Shown: piece after piece, positions 1 through 8,514 of the stretch
Layout of the letters: every line of letters starts with the position of its first letter
How positions within the stretch are numbered: the stretch's first letter is position 1
NCBI GenBank assembly: GCA_014728085.1
Contig: WJMF01000030.1
Span: forward strand, 1-54,758
DNA length: 54,758 nt
Direction: 5' to 3'
Source of the DNA: Candidatus Zhuqueibacterota bacterium
GTDB taxonomy: Bacteria; Zhuqueibacterota; Zhuqueibacteria; Residuimicrobiales; Oceaniaggregativiventaceae
Made by a program: the position numbers and the translations under genes
Notes under the pieces: generated by a model
Databases searched by the model: none
What the model saw: only the letters and a program-made list of their open reading frames with translations
What the model was told of the DNA's origin: nothing

Positions 1-1
1 A

Positions 2-454
2 CATCTGAATAAAGAACCGTTTTATAAACGATTACTGGCTCTGGCGCAGCCTTTTGGCAAAAAGCTGGCCCGATTTCTCGATTTTTTATTGTTGCAGCAA
101 GAAATCGATACCTGGGATGAGCGGGGTGACCGGGTGCGTTTGTTAACCCTGCACGCCTCCAAAGGTCTGGAATTTCCCGTGGTTTTTATTCCGGCCATCG
201 AGGATAATATTTTGCCGTATCGGCAACACACACAGTCCGATATCGAAGAAGAAAAGAGATTGTTATATGTGGGTATGACCCGGGCGCAAAAATATCTTTA
301 TTTGTCTCATTCTGATAAACGAACCCTTTTCGGCAAAACACGACAACAGAACCCCTCTTTCTTTTTGGAGTCTATTTCTCAATCTTTGCTACAGCAACAA
401 TATATGCAAAAGCGCACAAAGCAAAGCGTACGCGATCAGCTTGACCTTTTCTAG
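2..454 (+). CDS. UvrD/PcrA/Rep-type DNA helicase, C-terminal fragment (cut by window edge)
   Basis: This is the last 150 residues of a superfamily 1 ATP-dependent DNA helicase; the frame is open from base 2, so the gene begins outside the window. Visible motifs are helicase motif V (LLTLHASKGLEF, preceded by a GDRVR strand) and motif VI (EEEKRLLYVGMTRAQKYLYL), whose arginine acts in ATP hydrolysis. The tail ends in QLDLF, a possible interaction peptide, although that role is inferred. Enzymes of this family unwind DNA 3'-5' in repair and replication restart. UvrD, PcrA and Rep cannot be told apart from this piece. The next gene lies 65 bases downstream on the same strand. Confidence 0.9.
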   Translation, partial: HLNKEPFYKRLLALAQPFGKKLARFLDFLLLQQEIDTWDERGDRVRLLTLHASKGLEFPVVFIPAIEDNILPYRQHTQSDIEEEKRLLYVGMTRAQKYLYLSHSDKRTLFGKTRQQNPSFFLESISQSLLQQQYMQKRTKQSVRDQLDLF

Positions 455-519
455 CCGTCATTTTGTCCGCGAATCGAGATAAATGTCACTAATTATTGTA
501 TATAATTCGAACGAGGTCT

Positions 520-1557
520 ATGATTTCCAAAGTAATCGACTTGCGTAGCGACACCATAACCAAACCCGGTCAGGCGATGAGAGAAGCCATTGCTCACGCC
601 GAGGTAGGCGATGATGTATTTGCTGAAGATGCGACAGCAAAACATCTTCAGGAGCGGGTAGCGGCGCTTCTTGGCAAAGAGGCGGGATTATTCGTTCCTT
701 CCGGCACAATGGGGAACCAGGTTTCCATAAAGAGTCATACCAACCCCGGTGATGAGGTGATTTGTGAAAAGGAAAGCCATTGTTTTCATTATGAGGGTGG
801 AGGACCGGCTCTTCTTTCGGGCGTTCAATTACGGTCGCTCCGGGGTAAGAGGGGAACAATAACCGTCGAGGAGATCAAACCGGCTCTTCGTCCGGCTGAT
901 CACCACTTTCCCCGTTCCAGGCTGATTGTATTGGAAAACACCCATAATCGTGCAGGCGGTGCGATTTTTTCCCTTGAAACCATGGCCAACATTTATGATT
1001 TTGCCAAATCGAACGGTCTGGCTGTGCATCTGGATGGTGCCCGCTTATGGAATGCTCATATTGCCACGGGTATACCTTTATCTGAATACGGTAAATATGT
1101 TGACTCGGCTTCTCTGTGTTTTTCAAAGGGGCTGGGAGCACCGGTTGGATCTGTGGTCGTGGGCAGCAGAGACTTTATCGATCGGGCGCACCGTTTCCGA
1201 AAGATTTTTGGTGGCGGTATGCGTCAAATTGGAATTCTCGCTGCGGCTTGTCTGTTTGCTCTGGATCACAATCTCCAGCGGTTAAAGGAAGATCACGACA
1301 ATGCCCATGAATTAGCTGGATTTCTGACTTCTTGTGAGGGTATAAGCGTTGATTTGGAGGCAACACAGACCAATATCGTCATCGCTCATTTTGAAAAGAT
1401 GCCGGCAGCTGAATTTGCGGAGCGTTGTATGAAAAAGAATTTATTATGCATTCCGTTTTCCGCTCAGTCGGTCCGGTTCGTAACCCATTTGGATGTTTAC
1501 CGATCGGACATTCAGGAGGCCATGAATATCATAGAATCGATTATAAAGGCACGATAG
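520..1557 (+). CDS. ltaE: Low-specificity L-threonine aldolase
   Basis: A PLP-dependent fold-type I enzyme of 345 residues that cleaves L-threonine or L-allo-threonine to glycine and acetaldehyde in the cytoplasm. The N-terminal DLRSDTITKP motif, the GDDVFAEDATA stretch and the PLP-binding lysine in CFSKGLGAP (Lys203) are characteristic of the family, and the length is normal. I start at ATG 520 because GAGG (513-516) lies just upstream; a TTG at 496 would only add eight poorly conserved residues. A TATAAT string at 501-506 is too close to the start to be a conventional promoter unless the message is nearly leaderless. Confidence 0.93.
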   Translation: MISKVIDLRSDTITKPGQAMREAIAHAEVGDDVFAEDATAKHLQERVAALLGKEAGLFVPSGTMGNQVSIKSHTNPGDEVICEKESHCFHYEGGGPALLSGVQLRSLRGKRGTITVEEIKPALRPADHHFPRSRLIVLENTHNRAGGAIFSLETMANIYDFAKSNGLAVHLDGARLWNAHIATGIPLSEYGKYVDSASLCFSKGLGAPVGSVVVGSRDFIDRAHRFRKIFGGGMRQIGILAAACLFALDHNLQRLKEDHDNAHELAGFLTSCEGISVDLEATQTNIVIAHFEKMPAAEFAERCMKKNLLCIPFSAQSVRFVTHLDVYRSDIQEAMNIIESIIKAR

Positions 1558-1870
1558 CAAGTATAAATTTGATTTTTGTGATATATTTTATTATATTAAT
1601 GGATATCTTGTTTCACTATCTGCCAAAAAAGGTCGGAACCTTTTAATCAAAGCCACATAAAACTCTGTGAAAGAAAAGTGAAATATTTTTCTTTGATATT
1701 TGTTTTAAATGACGCGTGTCCCGGTGTGGAGGTTTAACAACTCTAAAAATTCCAGGGAAACGCTATTTCTGACCCGGAAATGTATCTGCATATTTTTTTT
1801 CGGGTTGCAGGACAACAGATATCGATTGAAATGAGCAATTAAATATGAAGACCAATTGACAAAGGATCCA
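1558..1870. other. 313-base intergenic region upstream of the sigma factor gene
   Basis: No convincing gene; the short open frame across 1425-1646 runs out of ltaE in another phase and has no family signature. Two signals are visible. One is a sigma70-like promoter candidate, TTGATT (1569-1574), 17 bases, TATATT (1592-1597). The other is a small inverted repeat, AAAAGGT/ACCTTTT (1627-1633 with 1638-1644, loop CGGA), followed by only four T residues, so a weak terminator at best. If the promoter is used, the sigma factor message would have a leader of roughly 270 bases. Confidence 0.35.
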
Positions 1871-2776
1871 ATGGCAAAAATTATTAAGGAAATACTGCCT
1901 AAAAAGTCAGTGGCGGGGCAAAAGAAAAAGAAAAAAAAGCAAGAGTACCGGACAAAAGAATCGATTGAAAAATACCTGGAGGAAATCGGTAATTTTTCAC
2001 CATTGCCTCCTGAACAGGAGATTGAATTGGCCCGGCGAATTCGTCAGGACGATGAAGATGCATTGGATACGCTCGTAAAGGCAAATTTAAGATTTGTGAT
2101 CAGTGTCGCCAAAGAATATCAGGGACAGGGATTACCGCTTCAAGACCTGATTAGCGAAGGGAATCTCGGCCTGATAAAAGCGGCGCAAAGATTTGATGAG
2201 ACGAGAGGGTTCAAGTTTATTTCTTATGCCGTGTGGTGGATTCGGCAATCGATTTTACAGGCATTGGCGGAACAATCCAGAGTGGTTCGTTTGCCTCTGA
2301 ATCGTGTTGGTGCCATTAATAAAGTTGGTAGAGCGCTTGAGGCATTGGAAAAGCGTTTTGGACGTGAACCGAGCATGGATGAGATTGCGAATCGGATGGA
2401 AATGACTTCATTTGAAGTTGCAGATGTTTTGAAAACATCTGCCCGTCATCTTTCACTGGATGAGCCTTTTAAAGAAGATGAGGGTAACAGTTTACTGGAT
2501 GTTCTGAAAAGCGATCGTTATCAGCCACCGGATGGAGATTTGATGAAGGCTTCTTTGCGGGAGGAAATTGAAAAGGTTTTGGGAACATTAAAGGATCGTG
2601 AAGCTGAAATCGTCAAGCTCTATTTCGGACTGGATAACGACAGACCTCTTACTCTGGAGGAAATAGGTGAATATTTCAAGCTTACAAGAGAGCGTGTGCG
2701 ACAGATTAAAGAAAAGGCATTGCGCCGGTTGCGTCATCGCTCCCGGCTTGAACCACTGAGAAAATATTTGGGTTAA
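1871..2776 (+). CDS. rpoD: Primary sigma factor of RNA polymerase (sigma-70 family, short FCB-type RpoD)
   Basis: A 301-residue sigma factor. Region 1.2 starts at about residue 35 ([11 protein letters not shown]). Region 2 contains [19 protein letters not shown] and [15 protein letters not shown] (core binding and -10 recognition), region 3 follows, and region 4 carries the helix-turn-helix [20 protein letters not shown] for the -35 element. There is no long region 1.1. In its place is a lysine-rich leader including six consecutive lysines. This short form resembles the single housekeeping sigma factor of Bacteroidetes and relatives. ATG 1871 is preferred over TTG 1856 because AAAGGA (1861-1866) precedes it. 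A strong terminator follows directly. Confidence 0.93.
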   Translation: MAKIIKEILPKKSVAGQKKKKKKQEYRTKESIEKYLEEIGNFSPLPPEQEIELARRIRQDDEDALDTLVKANLRFVISVAKEYQGQGLPLQDLISEGNLGLIKAAQRFDETRGFKFISYAVWWIRQSILQALAEQSRVVRLPLNRVGAINKVGRALEALEKRFGREPSMDEIANRMEMTSFEVADVLKTSARHLSLDEPFKEDEGNSLLDVLKSDRYQPPDGDLMKASLREEIEKVLGTLKDREAEIVKLYFGLDNDRPLTLEEIGEYFKLTRERVRQIKEKALRRLRHRSRLEPLRKYLG

Positions 2777-2780
2777 GATC

Positions 2781-2808
2781 AAGGCTCCGTTTTTCGGAGC
2801 CTTTTTTA
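2781..2808 (+). terminator. Intrinsic terminator after the sigma factor gene
   Basis: Nine-base-pair stem AAGGCTCCG (2781-2789) with CGGAGCCTT (2795-2803), a five-T loop and a T run to 2808. It begins four bases after the sigma stop codon. The stop codon (2806-2808, complement) of the convergent exchanger gene sits inside the T run, so the two genes share this boundary. The stem would also form in the opposite direction. Confidence 0.9.
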
Positions 2809-3753
2809 TTTGAAAAAAAGAAGATAAATAAAGACTGCATATAAACATAAAAGGAAAACGCCTTCGATCCTGCTGATGACTTTTTTGAGCGTAATCATGG
2901 GTAAAAATAAAAGCGTCAACCCGATCATATAGGGATAATGAAAGGATAGAATTTCCTTTTTCACGGGGATGGGGTAAAGGACTGCCACCAGAGCGATTAT
3001 TAAAAGGGTATTGAATAAATTGCTGCCAACCACATTACCGACCAGGATATCCGATTCATTTCTTAGGGAACTTACCGACGAGACTGCCAGCTCCGGAAGA
3101 GATGTACCCAAAGCCACCACCGTCATTCCAATGACAATGTGACTGATGCCGAATTCAGTAGCGAGAAAGGTGGCCGACCGTATAATCAGATTAGAGCTGA
3201 TGACCAGCATTAGCACACCTATAATGGAATAGACAAGATTGATCAGACTCGATTTCTTGCCATCGGCTATATCCGGTTCGACGTCCGGCCGAATCTGGCG
3301 TTTTTTTAAAGCCATATACAGAATATACCAGAGAAAGACCGCAAACAAAACGAGCAATATAATGCCATCGCCCCGGCTTAATTCGCCATCAAGGCTGATG
3401 AGCAGGAAAACAATGGAGGTTCCGATGAGGAAAGGCATTTCGCGACGGGAGGTACTTCGCTTTATTGTAATGGGTCGAATCAAAGCTGCAGCACCAATGA
3501 CCAGGGCAAGATTTGCAATATTGCTGCCGATGATATTGCCCAATGCTATATCTTTACTGTTTTGTATAGCGGCGATCAGGCTGACCGCCAGTTCCGGAGA
3601 AGAGGTCCCCATGGCTACAACTGTAAAACCGACAATAATAGGCCGAATACCCAGCAGGAGGGCCAATCTTGAGGATCCTTTGACGAGCATTTCTGCACCA
3701 AAATATAAAAGAACGGCACCGGCGAGAAACAGGATGATATTATACAGTAACAT
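2806..3753 (-). CDS. Inner-membrane sodium/calcium exchanger family protein (YrbG-like)
   Basis: A 315-residue CaCA-superfamily antiporter with about ten membrane segments in two homologous halves. Each half carries the alpha-repeat ion-coordinating motif: GTSSPELAVSLIA with GNIIGSNIANL in the first, and GTSLPELAVSSVS with GNVVGSNLFNT in the second. The acidic central loop separates the halves. Family members exchange Na+ (some K+-dependent) for Ca2+ across the cytoplasmic membrane. It is the last gene of the serS-pyr operon, starting one base after the pyrE stop, which suggests translational coupling. Ion specificity cannot be read from the sequence. Confidence 0.88.
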   Translation of the reverse strand: MLLYNIILFLAGAVLLYFGAEMLVKGSSRLALLLGIRPIIVGFTVVAMGTSSPELAVSLIAAIQNSKDIALGNIIGSNIANLALVIGAAALIRPITIKRSTSRREMPFLIGTSIVFLLISLDGELSRGDGIILLVLFAVFLWYILYMALKKRQIRPDVEPDIADGKKSSLINLVYSIIGVLMLVISSNLIIRSATFLATEFGISHIVIGMTVVALGTSLPELAVSSVSSLRNESDILVGNVVGSNLFNTLLIIALVAVLYPIPVKKEILSFHYPYMIGLTLLFLPMITLKKVISRIEGVFLLCLYAVFIYLLFFK

Positions 3754-3754
3754 G

Positions 3755-4345
3755 TTATTTGCCCTGCATAGCGTTTAAACTTCTGCTGCCGGGTTTGATC
3801 AGGGGGATTTTTTGATCACAGAGAGGGCACTTTTCCGGTTGATAGGTGGTCACTTGCATTTCAAACACGGCAAACCGGGGGCAGCCGAAAGTTGCTTTGC
3901 CTCCGCTTCTGTCAACCAAAAATCCGGCTCCTTTTATTTCGGTGTTTTGAGCAGAGGCCAGCTCGATGATTTCCGACAATGACCCACCTGTGGTAACGAC
4001 ATCTTCAACCGCCAATACATTTTCGCCTTCAAGGAGTTCAAAACCTCGCCGTAGTGTCATGGTGTTATTCTGGCGTTCTGCAAAGATCGCCCTGCAATCG
4101 AGCAAGCGCGCAACTTCCTGGCCGGCAACAATGCCTCCGATAGCCGGAGAAATGACTAGATCAATATTGTCATGACGAAAATGATTGGCGATTTCCCGGC
4201 AAAGCAGTTCCGCGTATTGGGGATACTGCAAAACCTTGGCACATTGGAAATATTGGGGACTGTGAAGACCAGAAGTAAGCAGAAAATGACCGTCAAGCAA
4301 GGCCTTGGATTGACGGAAGATTTTCAAGGCTGTTTCCTTATTCAT
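3755..4345 (-). CDS. pyrE: Orotate phosphoribosyltransferase
   Basis: Converts orotate and PRPP to orotidine 5'-phosphate, the fifth step of pyrimidine synthesis. The PRPP-binding loop is VLAVEDVVTTGGSL (about residues 109-122), and the substrate-contact region is LTSGLHSPQYFQC near residue 23. At 196 residues it is of normal size. A C-terminal CPLCDQ pair of cysteines occurs in some bacterial PyrE proteins; metal binding is only a guess. AAGGAA upstream supports ATG 4345. It lies 22 bases after pyrF, so the last two enzymes of UMP synthesis are co-transcribed. Confidence 0.93.
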   Translation of the reverse strand: MNKETALKIFRQSKALLDGHFLLTSGLHSPQYFQCAKVLQYPQYAELLCREIANHFRHDNIDLVISPAIGGIVAGQEVARLLDCRAIFAERQNNTMTLRRGFELLEGENVLAVEDVVTTGGSLSEIIELASAQNTEIKGAGFLVDRSGGKATFGCPRFAVFEMQVTTYQPEKCPLCDQKIPLIKPGSRSLNAMQGK

Positions 4346-4367
4346 TTTTTATTCCTTTTTGAGCGGT

Positions 4368-5195
4368 TTATCTATTCATTGTTTTGTCTTTACGGGCATC
4401 ATTCAGGGCCCGGTATGTTTTTTTTGCTTTCTGTGCAGCTTTTTCGGCAAAATCAGTGCCCTTTGATGCAAAAATAATACTGCGACTGGCGTTAAAGAGG
4501 GCATTGCTCCCTCTTTCATCTGTGCCGTTTTTCACCGATTTTTCCAGGTCACCGCCTTGAGCACCGATACCCGGGATCAGCAGTGGCAGTTCCGGAACCC
4601 ATTCCCGTATCGTATTGAGTTCATAGGGATGTGTGGCTCCGACCACCAGTCCGCAATTTTGTTTCTCATTCCAGGTTTTTACGGTAAGGGCGATTTTCGA
4701 GTAAAGCGTCTGCGTGCCATCATTAAAGTGCTGAAAATCCTTTGTCCCCGGATTACTGGTCAGACAGAGAAAAAAGACCCCTTTTTCGGGGTTCTCGATA
4801 AAAGGATATACGGAATCGTATCCCATCAGGGGATTTACGGTGATGGCATCAGCATTCAATTCGTTAAATAATGCCTGCGCATACAGTCTGGACGTATTGC
4901 CGATATCTCCTCTCTTTGCATCCACAATCGTTAGTACCGAATCGGGTATGTATTGAACGGTTTTTTTCAACGCTTCCCACCCCATTATCCCGCACGCCTC
5001 ATAGAACGCCGTGTTGATTTTGTAGGCTGCCGCATATTGGACTGTTTTATCTATAATTGCCTTATTAAAGTCATAGAGTGGATTCTCCCGGTTTTTTAGA
5101 TGTTCGGGAATACGGTCAGCGTGTGTATCCAGGCCTATACAGAGGACGGACTGATTCTTTTCGATAATATTCAACAATTTGTTTTGAAATGACAT
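4368..5195 (-). CDS. pyrF: Orotidine 5'-phosphate decarboxylase (type 2)
   Basis: Decarboxylates OMP to UMP. The 275-residue TIM barrel belongs to the longer type 2 class: CIGLDTHADRIP near the N terminus, the catalytic Lys-Asp network in VDAKRGDIGNTSRLYA, and the phosphate-binding PGIGAQGGD near residue 213. ATG 5195, preceded by AGGAG at six bases, is preferred to TTG 5201. It follows the phosphodiesterase gene by 26 bases and precedes pyrE, so UMP-forming steps are adjacent here while the rest of the pathway is outside the window. Confidence 0.93.
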   Translation of the reverse strand: MSFQNKLLNIIEKNQSVLCIGLDTHADRIPEHLKNRENPLYDFNKAIIDKTVQYAAAYKINTAFYEACGIMGWEALKKTVQYIPDSVLTIVDAKRGDIGNTSRLYAQALFNELNADAITVNPLMGYDSVYPFIENPEKGVFFLCLTSNPGTKDFQHFNDGTQTLYSKIALTVKTWNEKQNCGLVVGATHPYELNTIREWVPELPLLIPGIGAQGGDLEKSVKNGTDERGSNALFNASRSIIFASKGTDFAEKAAQKAKKTYRALNDARKDKTMNR

Positions 5196-5221
5196 CGTCA
5201 ACTCCTGGTAGCTATCATCGG

Positions 5222-5707
5222 TTATGGTTTCGGCAGCTTTATGATTTCAGCTTTTGGGGCGGCGTTTGCACACAAGGTCAGTAAGGCGAAAGTCGGGTCT
5301 TTTGAAAATCGTGGTTTGCTGGCGGAACCGGGATTTATAACCAGATGATGATCCTGTGAAATGACGGAGGCCGTGTGTGTATGTCCAAAAATGCTGATTT
5401 GCCAGTTCTCATTGGCGACAATATTTTTATTGTTCCGGGGCACATGTGTTATGGTGATTTCAGTATCCATGATGACGAGTTTTTCTACTGCATCCACATA
5501 TTTTCGGATTGAGAACCCGTCCATGTTTCCATGCACTGCGGTTAAGGGTGCATAGGATTCAAGCTCGAGTAATATATCCTGCTTGCCAATATCACCGGCA
5601 TGAATGATATGATCTGCATTTTTCAAATAGCCGATAATCTGTGGGGCGAGATAGCCATGAGTATCTGAAAGCACCACAATATGGACACATTGTTTTTCAT
5701 TATTCAT
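5222..5707 (-). CDS. YfcE/MJ0936-family metallophosphoesterase
   Basis: A small (161-residue) calcineurin-like phosphodiesterase. Metal ligands are visible as LSDTHGY (residues 13-19), HAGDIG, HGNMDG and the C-terminal FGHTHTAS, in the family's usual order. Relatives hydrolyse artificial phosphodiesters with Mn2+ or Ni2+; the natural substrate is generally unknown. The start codon lies one base after the serS stop and has no good Shine-Dalgarno sequence, which fits coupling to serS. Confidence 0.85.
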   Translation of the reverse strand: MNNEKQCVHIVVLSDTHGYLAPQIIGYLKNADHIIHAGDIGKQDILLELESYAPLTAVHGNMDGFSIRKYVDAVEKLVIMDTEITITHVPRNNKNIVANENWQISIFGHTHTASVISQDHHLVINPGSASKPRFSKDPTFALLTLCANAAPKAEIIKLPKP

Positions 5708-5708
5708 T

Positions 5709-6977
5709 TTAGTGTTTAATGATATCTGTTTTCATATAGTCTCTGAGTACTGGTGGAACGATCACGGTTCCTTCGTCGGTTTGAAAATTTTCCAGTATAC
5801 CGATGACGGTTCGCGGAAGCGCTACTCCCGACCCATTCAGGGTGTGAACGAATGCCGGTTTTTGGCCTTTGCTTTCCCTGAATCGTATGTTCGCTCGTCT
5901 CGCCTGAAAGTCGATAAAATTGCTGCAGGAGGAGACTTCCAGCCATCGCTCTAGTCCGGGAGCCCAGATTTCCAAATCGTAACATTTCGCGGCGGCAAAG
6001 CTCAGGTCTCCTGAAGCCAGTGTTAGAACGCGATAAGGCAGCTCCAAAAGCTGCAGTATTTCTTCTGCTTCCTCGACGAGATTTTCCAGATGGTCGTAGG
6101 AGTGCTGCGGAGGCACAATCCTGACCATTTCAACTTTGTTAAATTGATGTATTCTCATCAGCCCCCGGGTTTCTTTCCCATAAGCCCCGGCTTCGCGGCG
6201 AAAGCAGGGCGAGTAGGCTACATATTTTACCGGTAATTGATTTTCGGCAAGGATTTCATCGCGATGCAAGTTGGTAACAGGGACCTCCGCGGTTGGAATG
6301 AGAAAGAGGTCTTCCTGTTCGATGTGATACATATCTTCTTCCAGTTTAGGCAGCTGTCCGGTTCCGAACATGCTTTCTCTTCGGGTGATAAAAGGGGGAA
6401 AGATTTCCGTGTAACCGTGCTTTTCAACATGCACATCGATCATAAAATTGATCAAAGCTCTTTCCAGCCTGGCGCCCAGCCCCCGATAACTGATAAAGTT
6501 ATTTCCAGACACTTTGGCACCCCGGGCAAAGTCGATGATATTTAAATTTTCACCCAATTCATAATGGGGTAAACATCTGAAATCGGTTTCAGGACTTTTG
6601 CCCCATTCCCTCACCACCTCATTTTTTGATTCATTGCCGATGGGAACCGACTCGTGAGGTATATTGGGTATACGGATCTGTATTTCTGTTATCTTTTCTT
6701 CATGGTTATTGAGGTCGCCAGTTAACTTTTTTATCGTTTCCGACAGGTTTTTCATACGACTGATCAAATCGGAGGCGTCCTCTTTGTTGCGTTTCATTTC
6801 AGCGATTTGCCCTGTTACTTTATTTTGTTGTGCCCGTAGTGATTCCACTTCGCCAATGAGACTGCGGCGTCCTTTGTCGAGTTCGAGCAGGGCATCTACA
6901 TCGGCTTTTTCATTTTTGTTTCTGATGGCCTGGCGTACAAGATCGGGATTTTCACGGATAAATTTTAGATCCAGCAT
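5709..6977 (-). CDS. serS: Seryl-tRNA synthetase
   Basis: A class II aminoacyl-tRNA synthetase of 422 residues that charges tRNA-Ser (and tRNA-Sec where present). Residues about 1-110 form the antiparallel coiled-coil arm that grips the long variable arm of tRNA-Ser. The catalytic part shows [10 protein letters not shown], motif 2 ([15 protein letters not shown]) and motif 3 ([18 protein letters not shown]). AGGAG lies ten bases before ATG 6977. It is first in the five-gene minus-strand operon. A possible -10 element, TATACT, reads on the complement of 7017-7022, but no well-spaced -35 partner is present. Confidence 0.96.
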   Translation of the reverse strand: MLDLKFIRENPDLVRQAIRNKNEKADVDALLELDKGRRSLIGEVESLRAQQNKVTGQIAEMKRNKEDASDLISRMKNLSETIKKLTGDLNNHEEKITEIQIRIPNIPHESVPIGNESKNEVVREWGKSPETDFRCLPHYELGENLNIIDFARGAKVSGNNFISYRGLGARLERALINFMIDVHVEKHGYTEIFPPFITRRESMFGTGQLPKLEEDMYHIEQEDLFLIPTAEVPVTNLHRDEILAENQLPVKYVAYSPCFRREAGAYGKETRGLMRIHQFNKVEMVRIVPPQHSYDHLENLVEEAEEILQLLELPYRVLTLASGDLSFAAAKCYDLEIWAPGLERWLEVSSCSNFIDFQARRANIRFRESKGQKPAFVHTLNGSGVALPRTVIGILENFQTDEGTVIVPPVLRDYMKTDIIKH

Positions 6978-7111
6978 GGCTGCATACTCCTGATTACATC
7001 ACTTATTACCAAAGATAGTATACTAGTAAAAAAAACTGACATTGTAAACATTTATTCATCAGCGGGAAAAGATTCTGCAATTTCCGCTTTGCTCAACGGA
7101 GCCGGGTTCTA

Positions 7112-8512
7112 TTATTGCCCTTTAAAACGCAGCATCACAGCTATGGTGAACAACAATATTCGTATGTCCATTCGCAGAGACATATTTTCGATATAATAAA
7201 GATCATAGTCCAGTTTTTCCTTAACGTTTTCAATTGTGGTATCATATTTTCCTTTTACCTGTGCCCAACCGGTTATACCGGGTTGTACTTTGAGCCGTCT
7301 GGTATAAAAGGGATATTGACGTTTTAAGCGGTCGACAAAATAGGGGCGTTCCGGCCGTGGTCCGACCAGACTCATGTTCCCGGTCATTACATTGATAAGC
7401 TGGGGGAATTCGTCCAAACGGGTTTTCCTCAACAAGCGTCCCACAGCCGTTATTCTGGGATCCTTCTCTCCGGCCCATACAGGCCCGGTTAATTTTTCTG
7501 CGTTTTTAACCATGGTTCTGAATTTGTAAATCGTGAATATTCTTCCATTTTTACCGACTCGTTTTTGTTTATAGAAGACCGGCCCCGGAGAAGTGATCTT
7601 TATGGCTATGCCAACCAGAATTAACAGGGGTAGCATGAGAATGAGTACGGTTGCGGAGAAGGCCAGGTCGATAAACCGTTTTGTCTTGCGCTCCCAGGGT
7701 TTAAGCAATTGAGGTTGTATTTCGATCAGTGGGAATCCATAAATTTGCTGTGTTTTTGCCAACCCCATGATGGTTCCATACAGGTCGGGTTCTATTTTAA
7801 TTTGTACCGGCAGCCCCTCGATCTGCGCGATGACATTTAGTATTTTTTTTTGGTTAATGGCACCGGTGGATATCAGGATTTGTTCAATATTATATTTATG
7901 CACAACCTGATAGATTTCCGTCAGGGTGCCCAATAATTTGTCGTCTTTTGATTTGTTTTTGGCCGGTGAGGGGTCTATGGAGACGTAACCGATTAATTTA
8001 TAACCCAGGGCAGGATATTTTTCCAGTTTTTCCGCCAATTTGAATGATTTTTTATTCCATCCGAGGATAACCGTATTTCGTTGCCCGATTCCTGCGGCTA
8101 AAAGTTTTCTTTGAATGGTATGCAATATCAATCTGCCGCTGCCCACGAGCAAAAGCATCAGCACAGCGTAGCTGAGAATCATCATGCGTCCGACTGTGGG
8201 GGGTTGTGAGAGGTCGCTGTCCGGTTCGAAAGTAACAAAAAATATGATCAAGACACCCAGCCCCACAGTTTTGGCCACCGTAAGCAATTCATCGAATCGC
8301 GATTGCGTATACCAGGACTGATACATCCCCATGAATAAAAAGAGCAAAAACCACATAAAATAGATCACCAGAGATATCTGGAATTGGGCCCCGAATCCTT
8401 GTTCTACAAAGAGATCAAAACTGCTTCTCAGGTGAACCAGCCCAAAGAAGGCCAGGTTAATGGTTATAAAATCGACAAGCAGAAGCAATGATTTTTCTAT
8501 AGGTTTTGGCAT
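7112..8512 (-). CDS. Polyprenyl-phosphate hexose-1-phosphate transferase (WbaP/WcaJ-like initiating enzyme)
   Basis: Transfers a sugar-1-phosphate from a nucleotide sugar to undecaprenyl phosphate, the first committed step of an exopolysaccharide or O-antigen repeat. The N-terminal half (466 residues in all) has four to five membrane segments and a CoA-binding-like/Rossmann stretch. The C-terminal catalytic domain is typical: SPGPVFYKQKRVGKNG, YKFRTM, the LDEFPQLINV motif, GPRPERP and QPGITGWAQVKG. I start at ATG 8512, two bases after the preceding stop; GTG 8539 would overlap that gene. The sugar transferred cannot be told from sequence. Confidence 0.9.
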   Translation of the reverse strand: MPKPIEKSLLLLVDFITINLAFFGLVHLRSSFDLFVEQGFGAQFQISLVIYFMWFLLFLFMGMYQSWYTQSRFDELLTVAKTVGLGVLIIFFVTFEPDSDLSQPPTVGRMMILSYAVLMLLLVGSGRLILHTIQRKLLAAGIGQRNTVILGWNKKSFKLAEKLEKYPALGYKLIGYVSIDPSPAKNKSKDDKLLGTLTEIYQVVHKYNIEQILISTGAINQKKILNVIAQIEGLPVQIKIEPDLYGTIMGLAKTQQIYGFPLIEIQPQLLKPWERKTKRFIDLAFSATVLILMLPLLILVGIAIKITSPGPVFYKQKRVGKNGRIFTIYKFRTMVKNAEKLTGPVWAGEKDPRITAVGRLLRKTRLDEFPQLINVMTGNMSLVGPRPERPYFVDRLKRQYPFYTRRLKVQPGITGWAQVKGKYDTTIENVKEKLDYDLYYIENMSLRMDIRILLFTIAVMLRFKGQ

Positions 8513-8514
8513 TT

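Noticed and set aside
1627-1644. Terminator after ltaE
   Set aside because: The AAAAGGT/ACCTTTT stem is short and A/T rich, and only four T residues follow; kept as a note within the intergenic entry rather than called.
1425-1646. Short plus-strand frame running from inside ltaE into the intergenic region
   Set aside because: Most of it overlaps ltaE in another phase; the remainder is a hydrophobic A/T-rich stretch with no signature.
3239-3778. A 179-codon open frame antisense to the exchanger gene
   Set aside because: It mirrors a well-supported membrane protein with conserved ion-binding motifs on the other strand; its translation has no family signature and no ribosome site.
7061-7096. 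Inverted repeat AGCGGGAAA...TTTCCGCT downstream of the WbaP-type gene
   Set aside because: The arms pair imperfectly (a bulge is needed), the loop is long and there is no T run on either strand.
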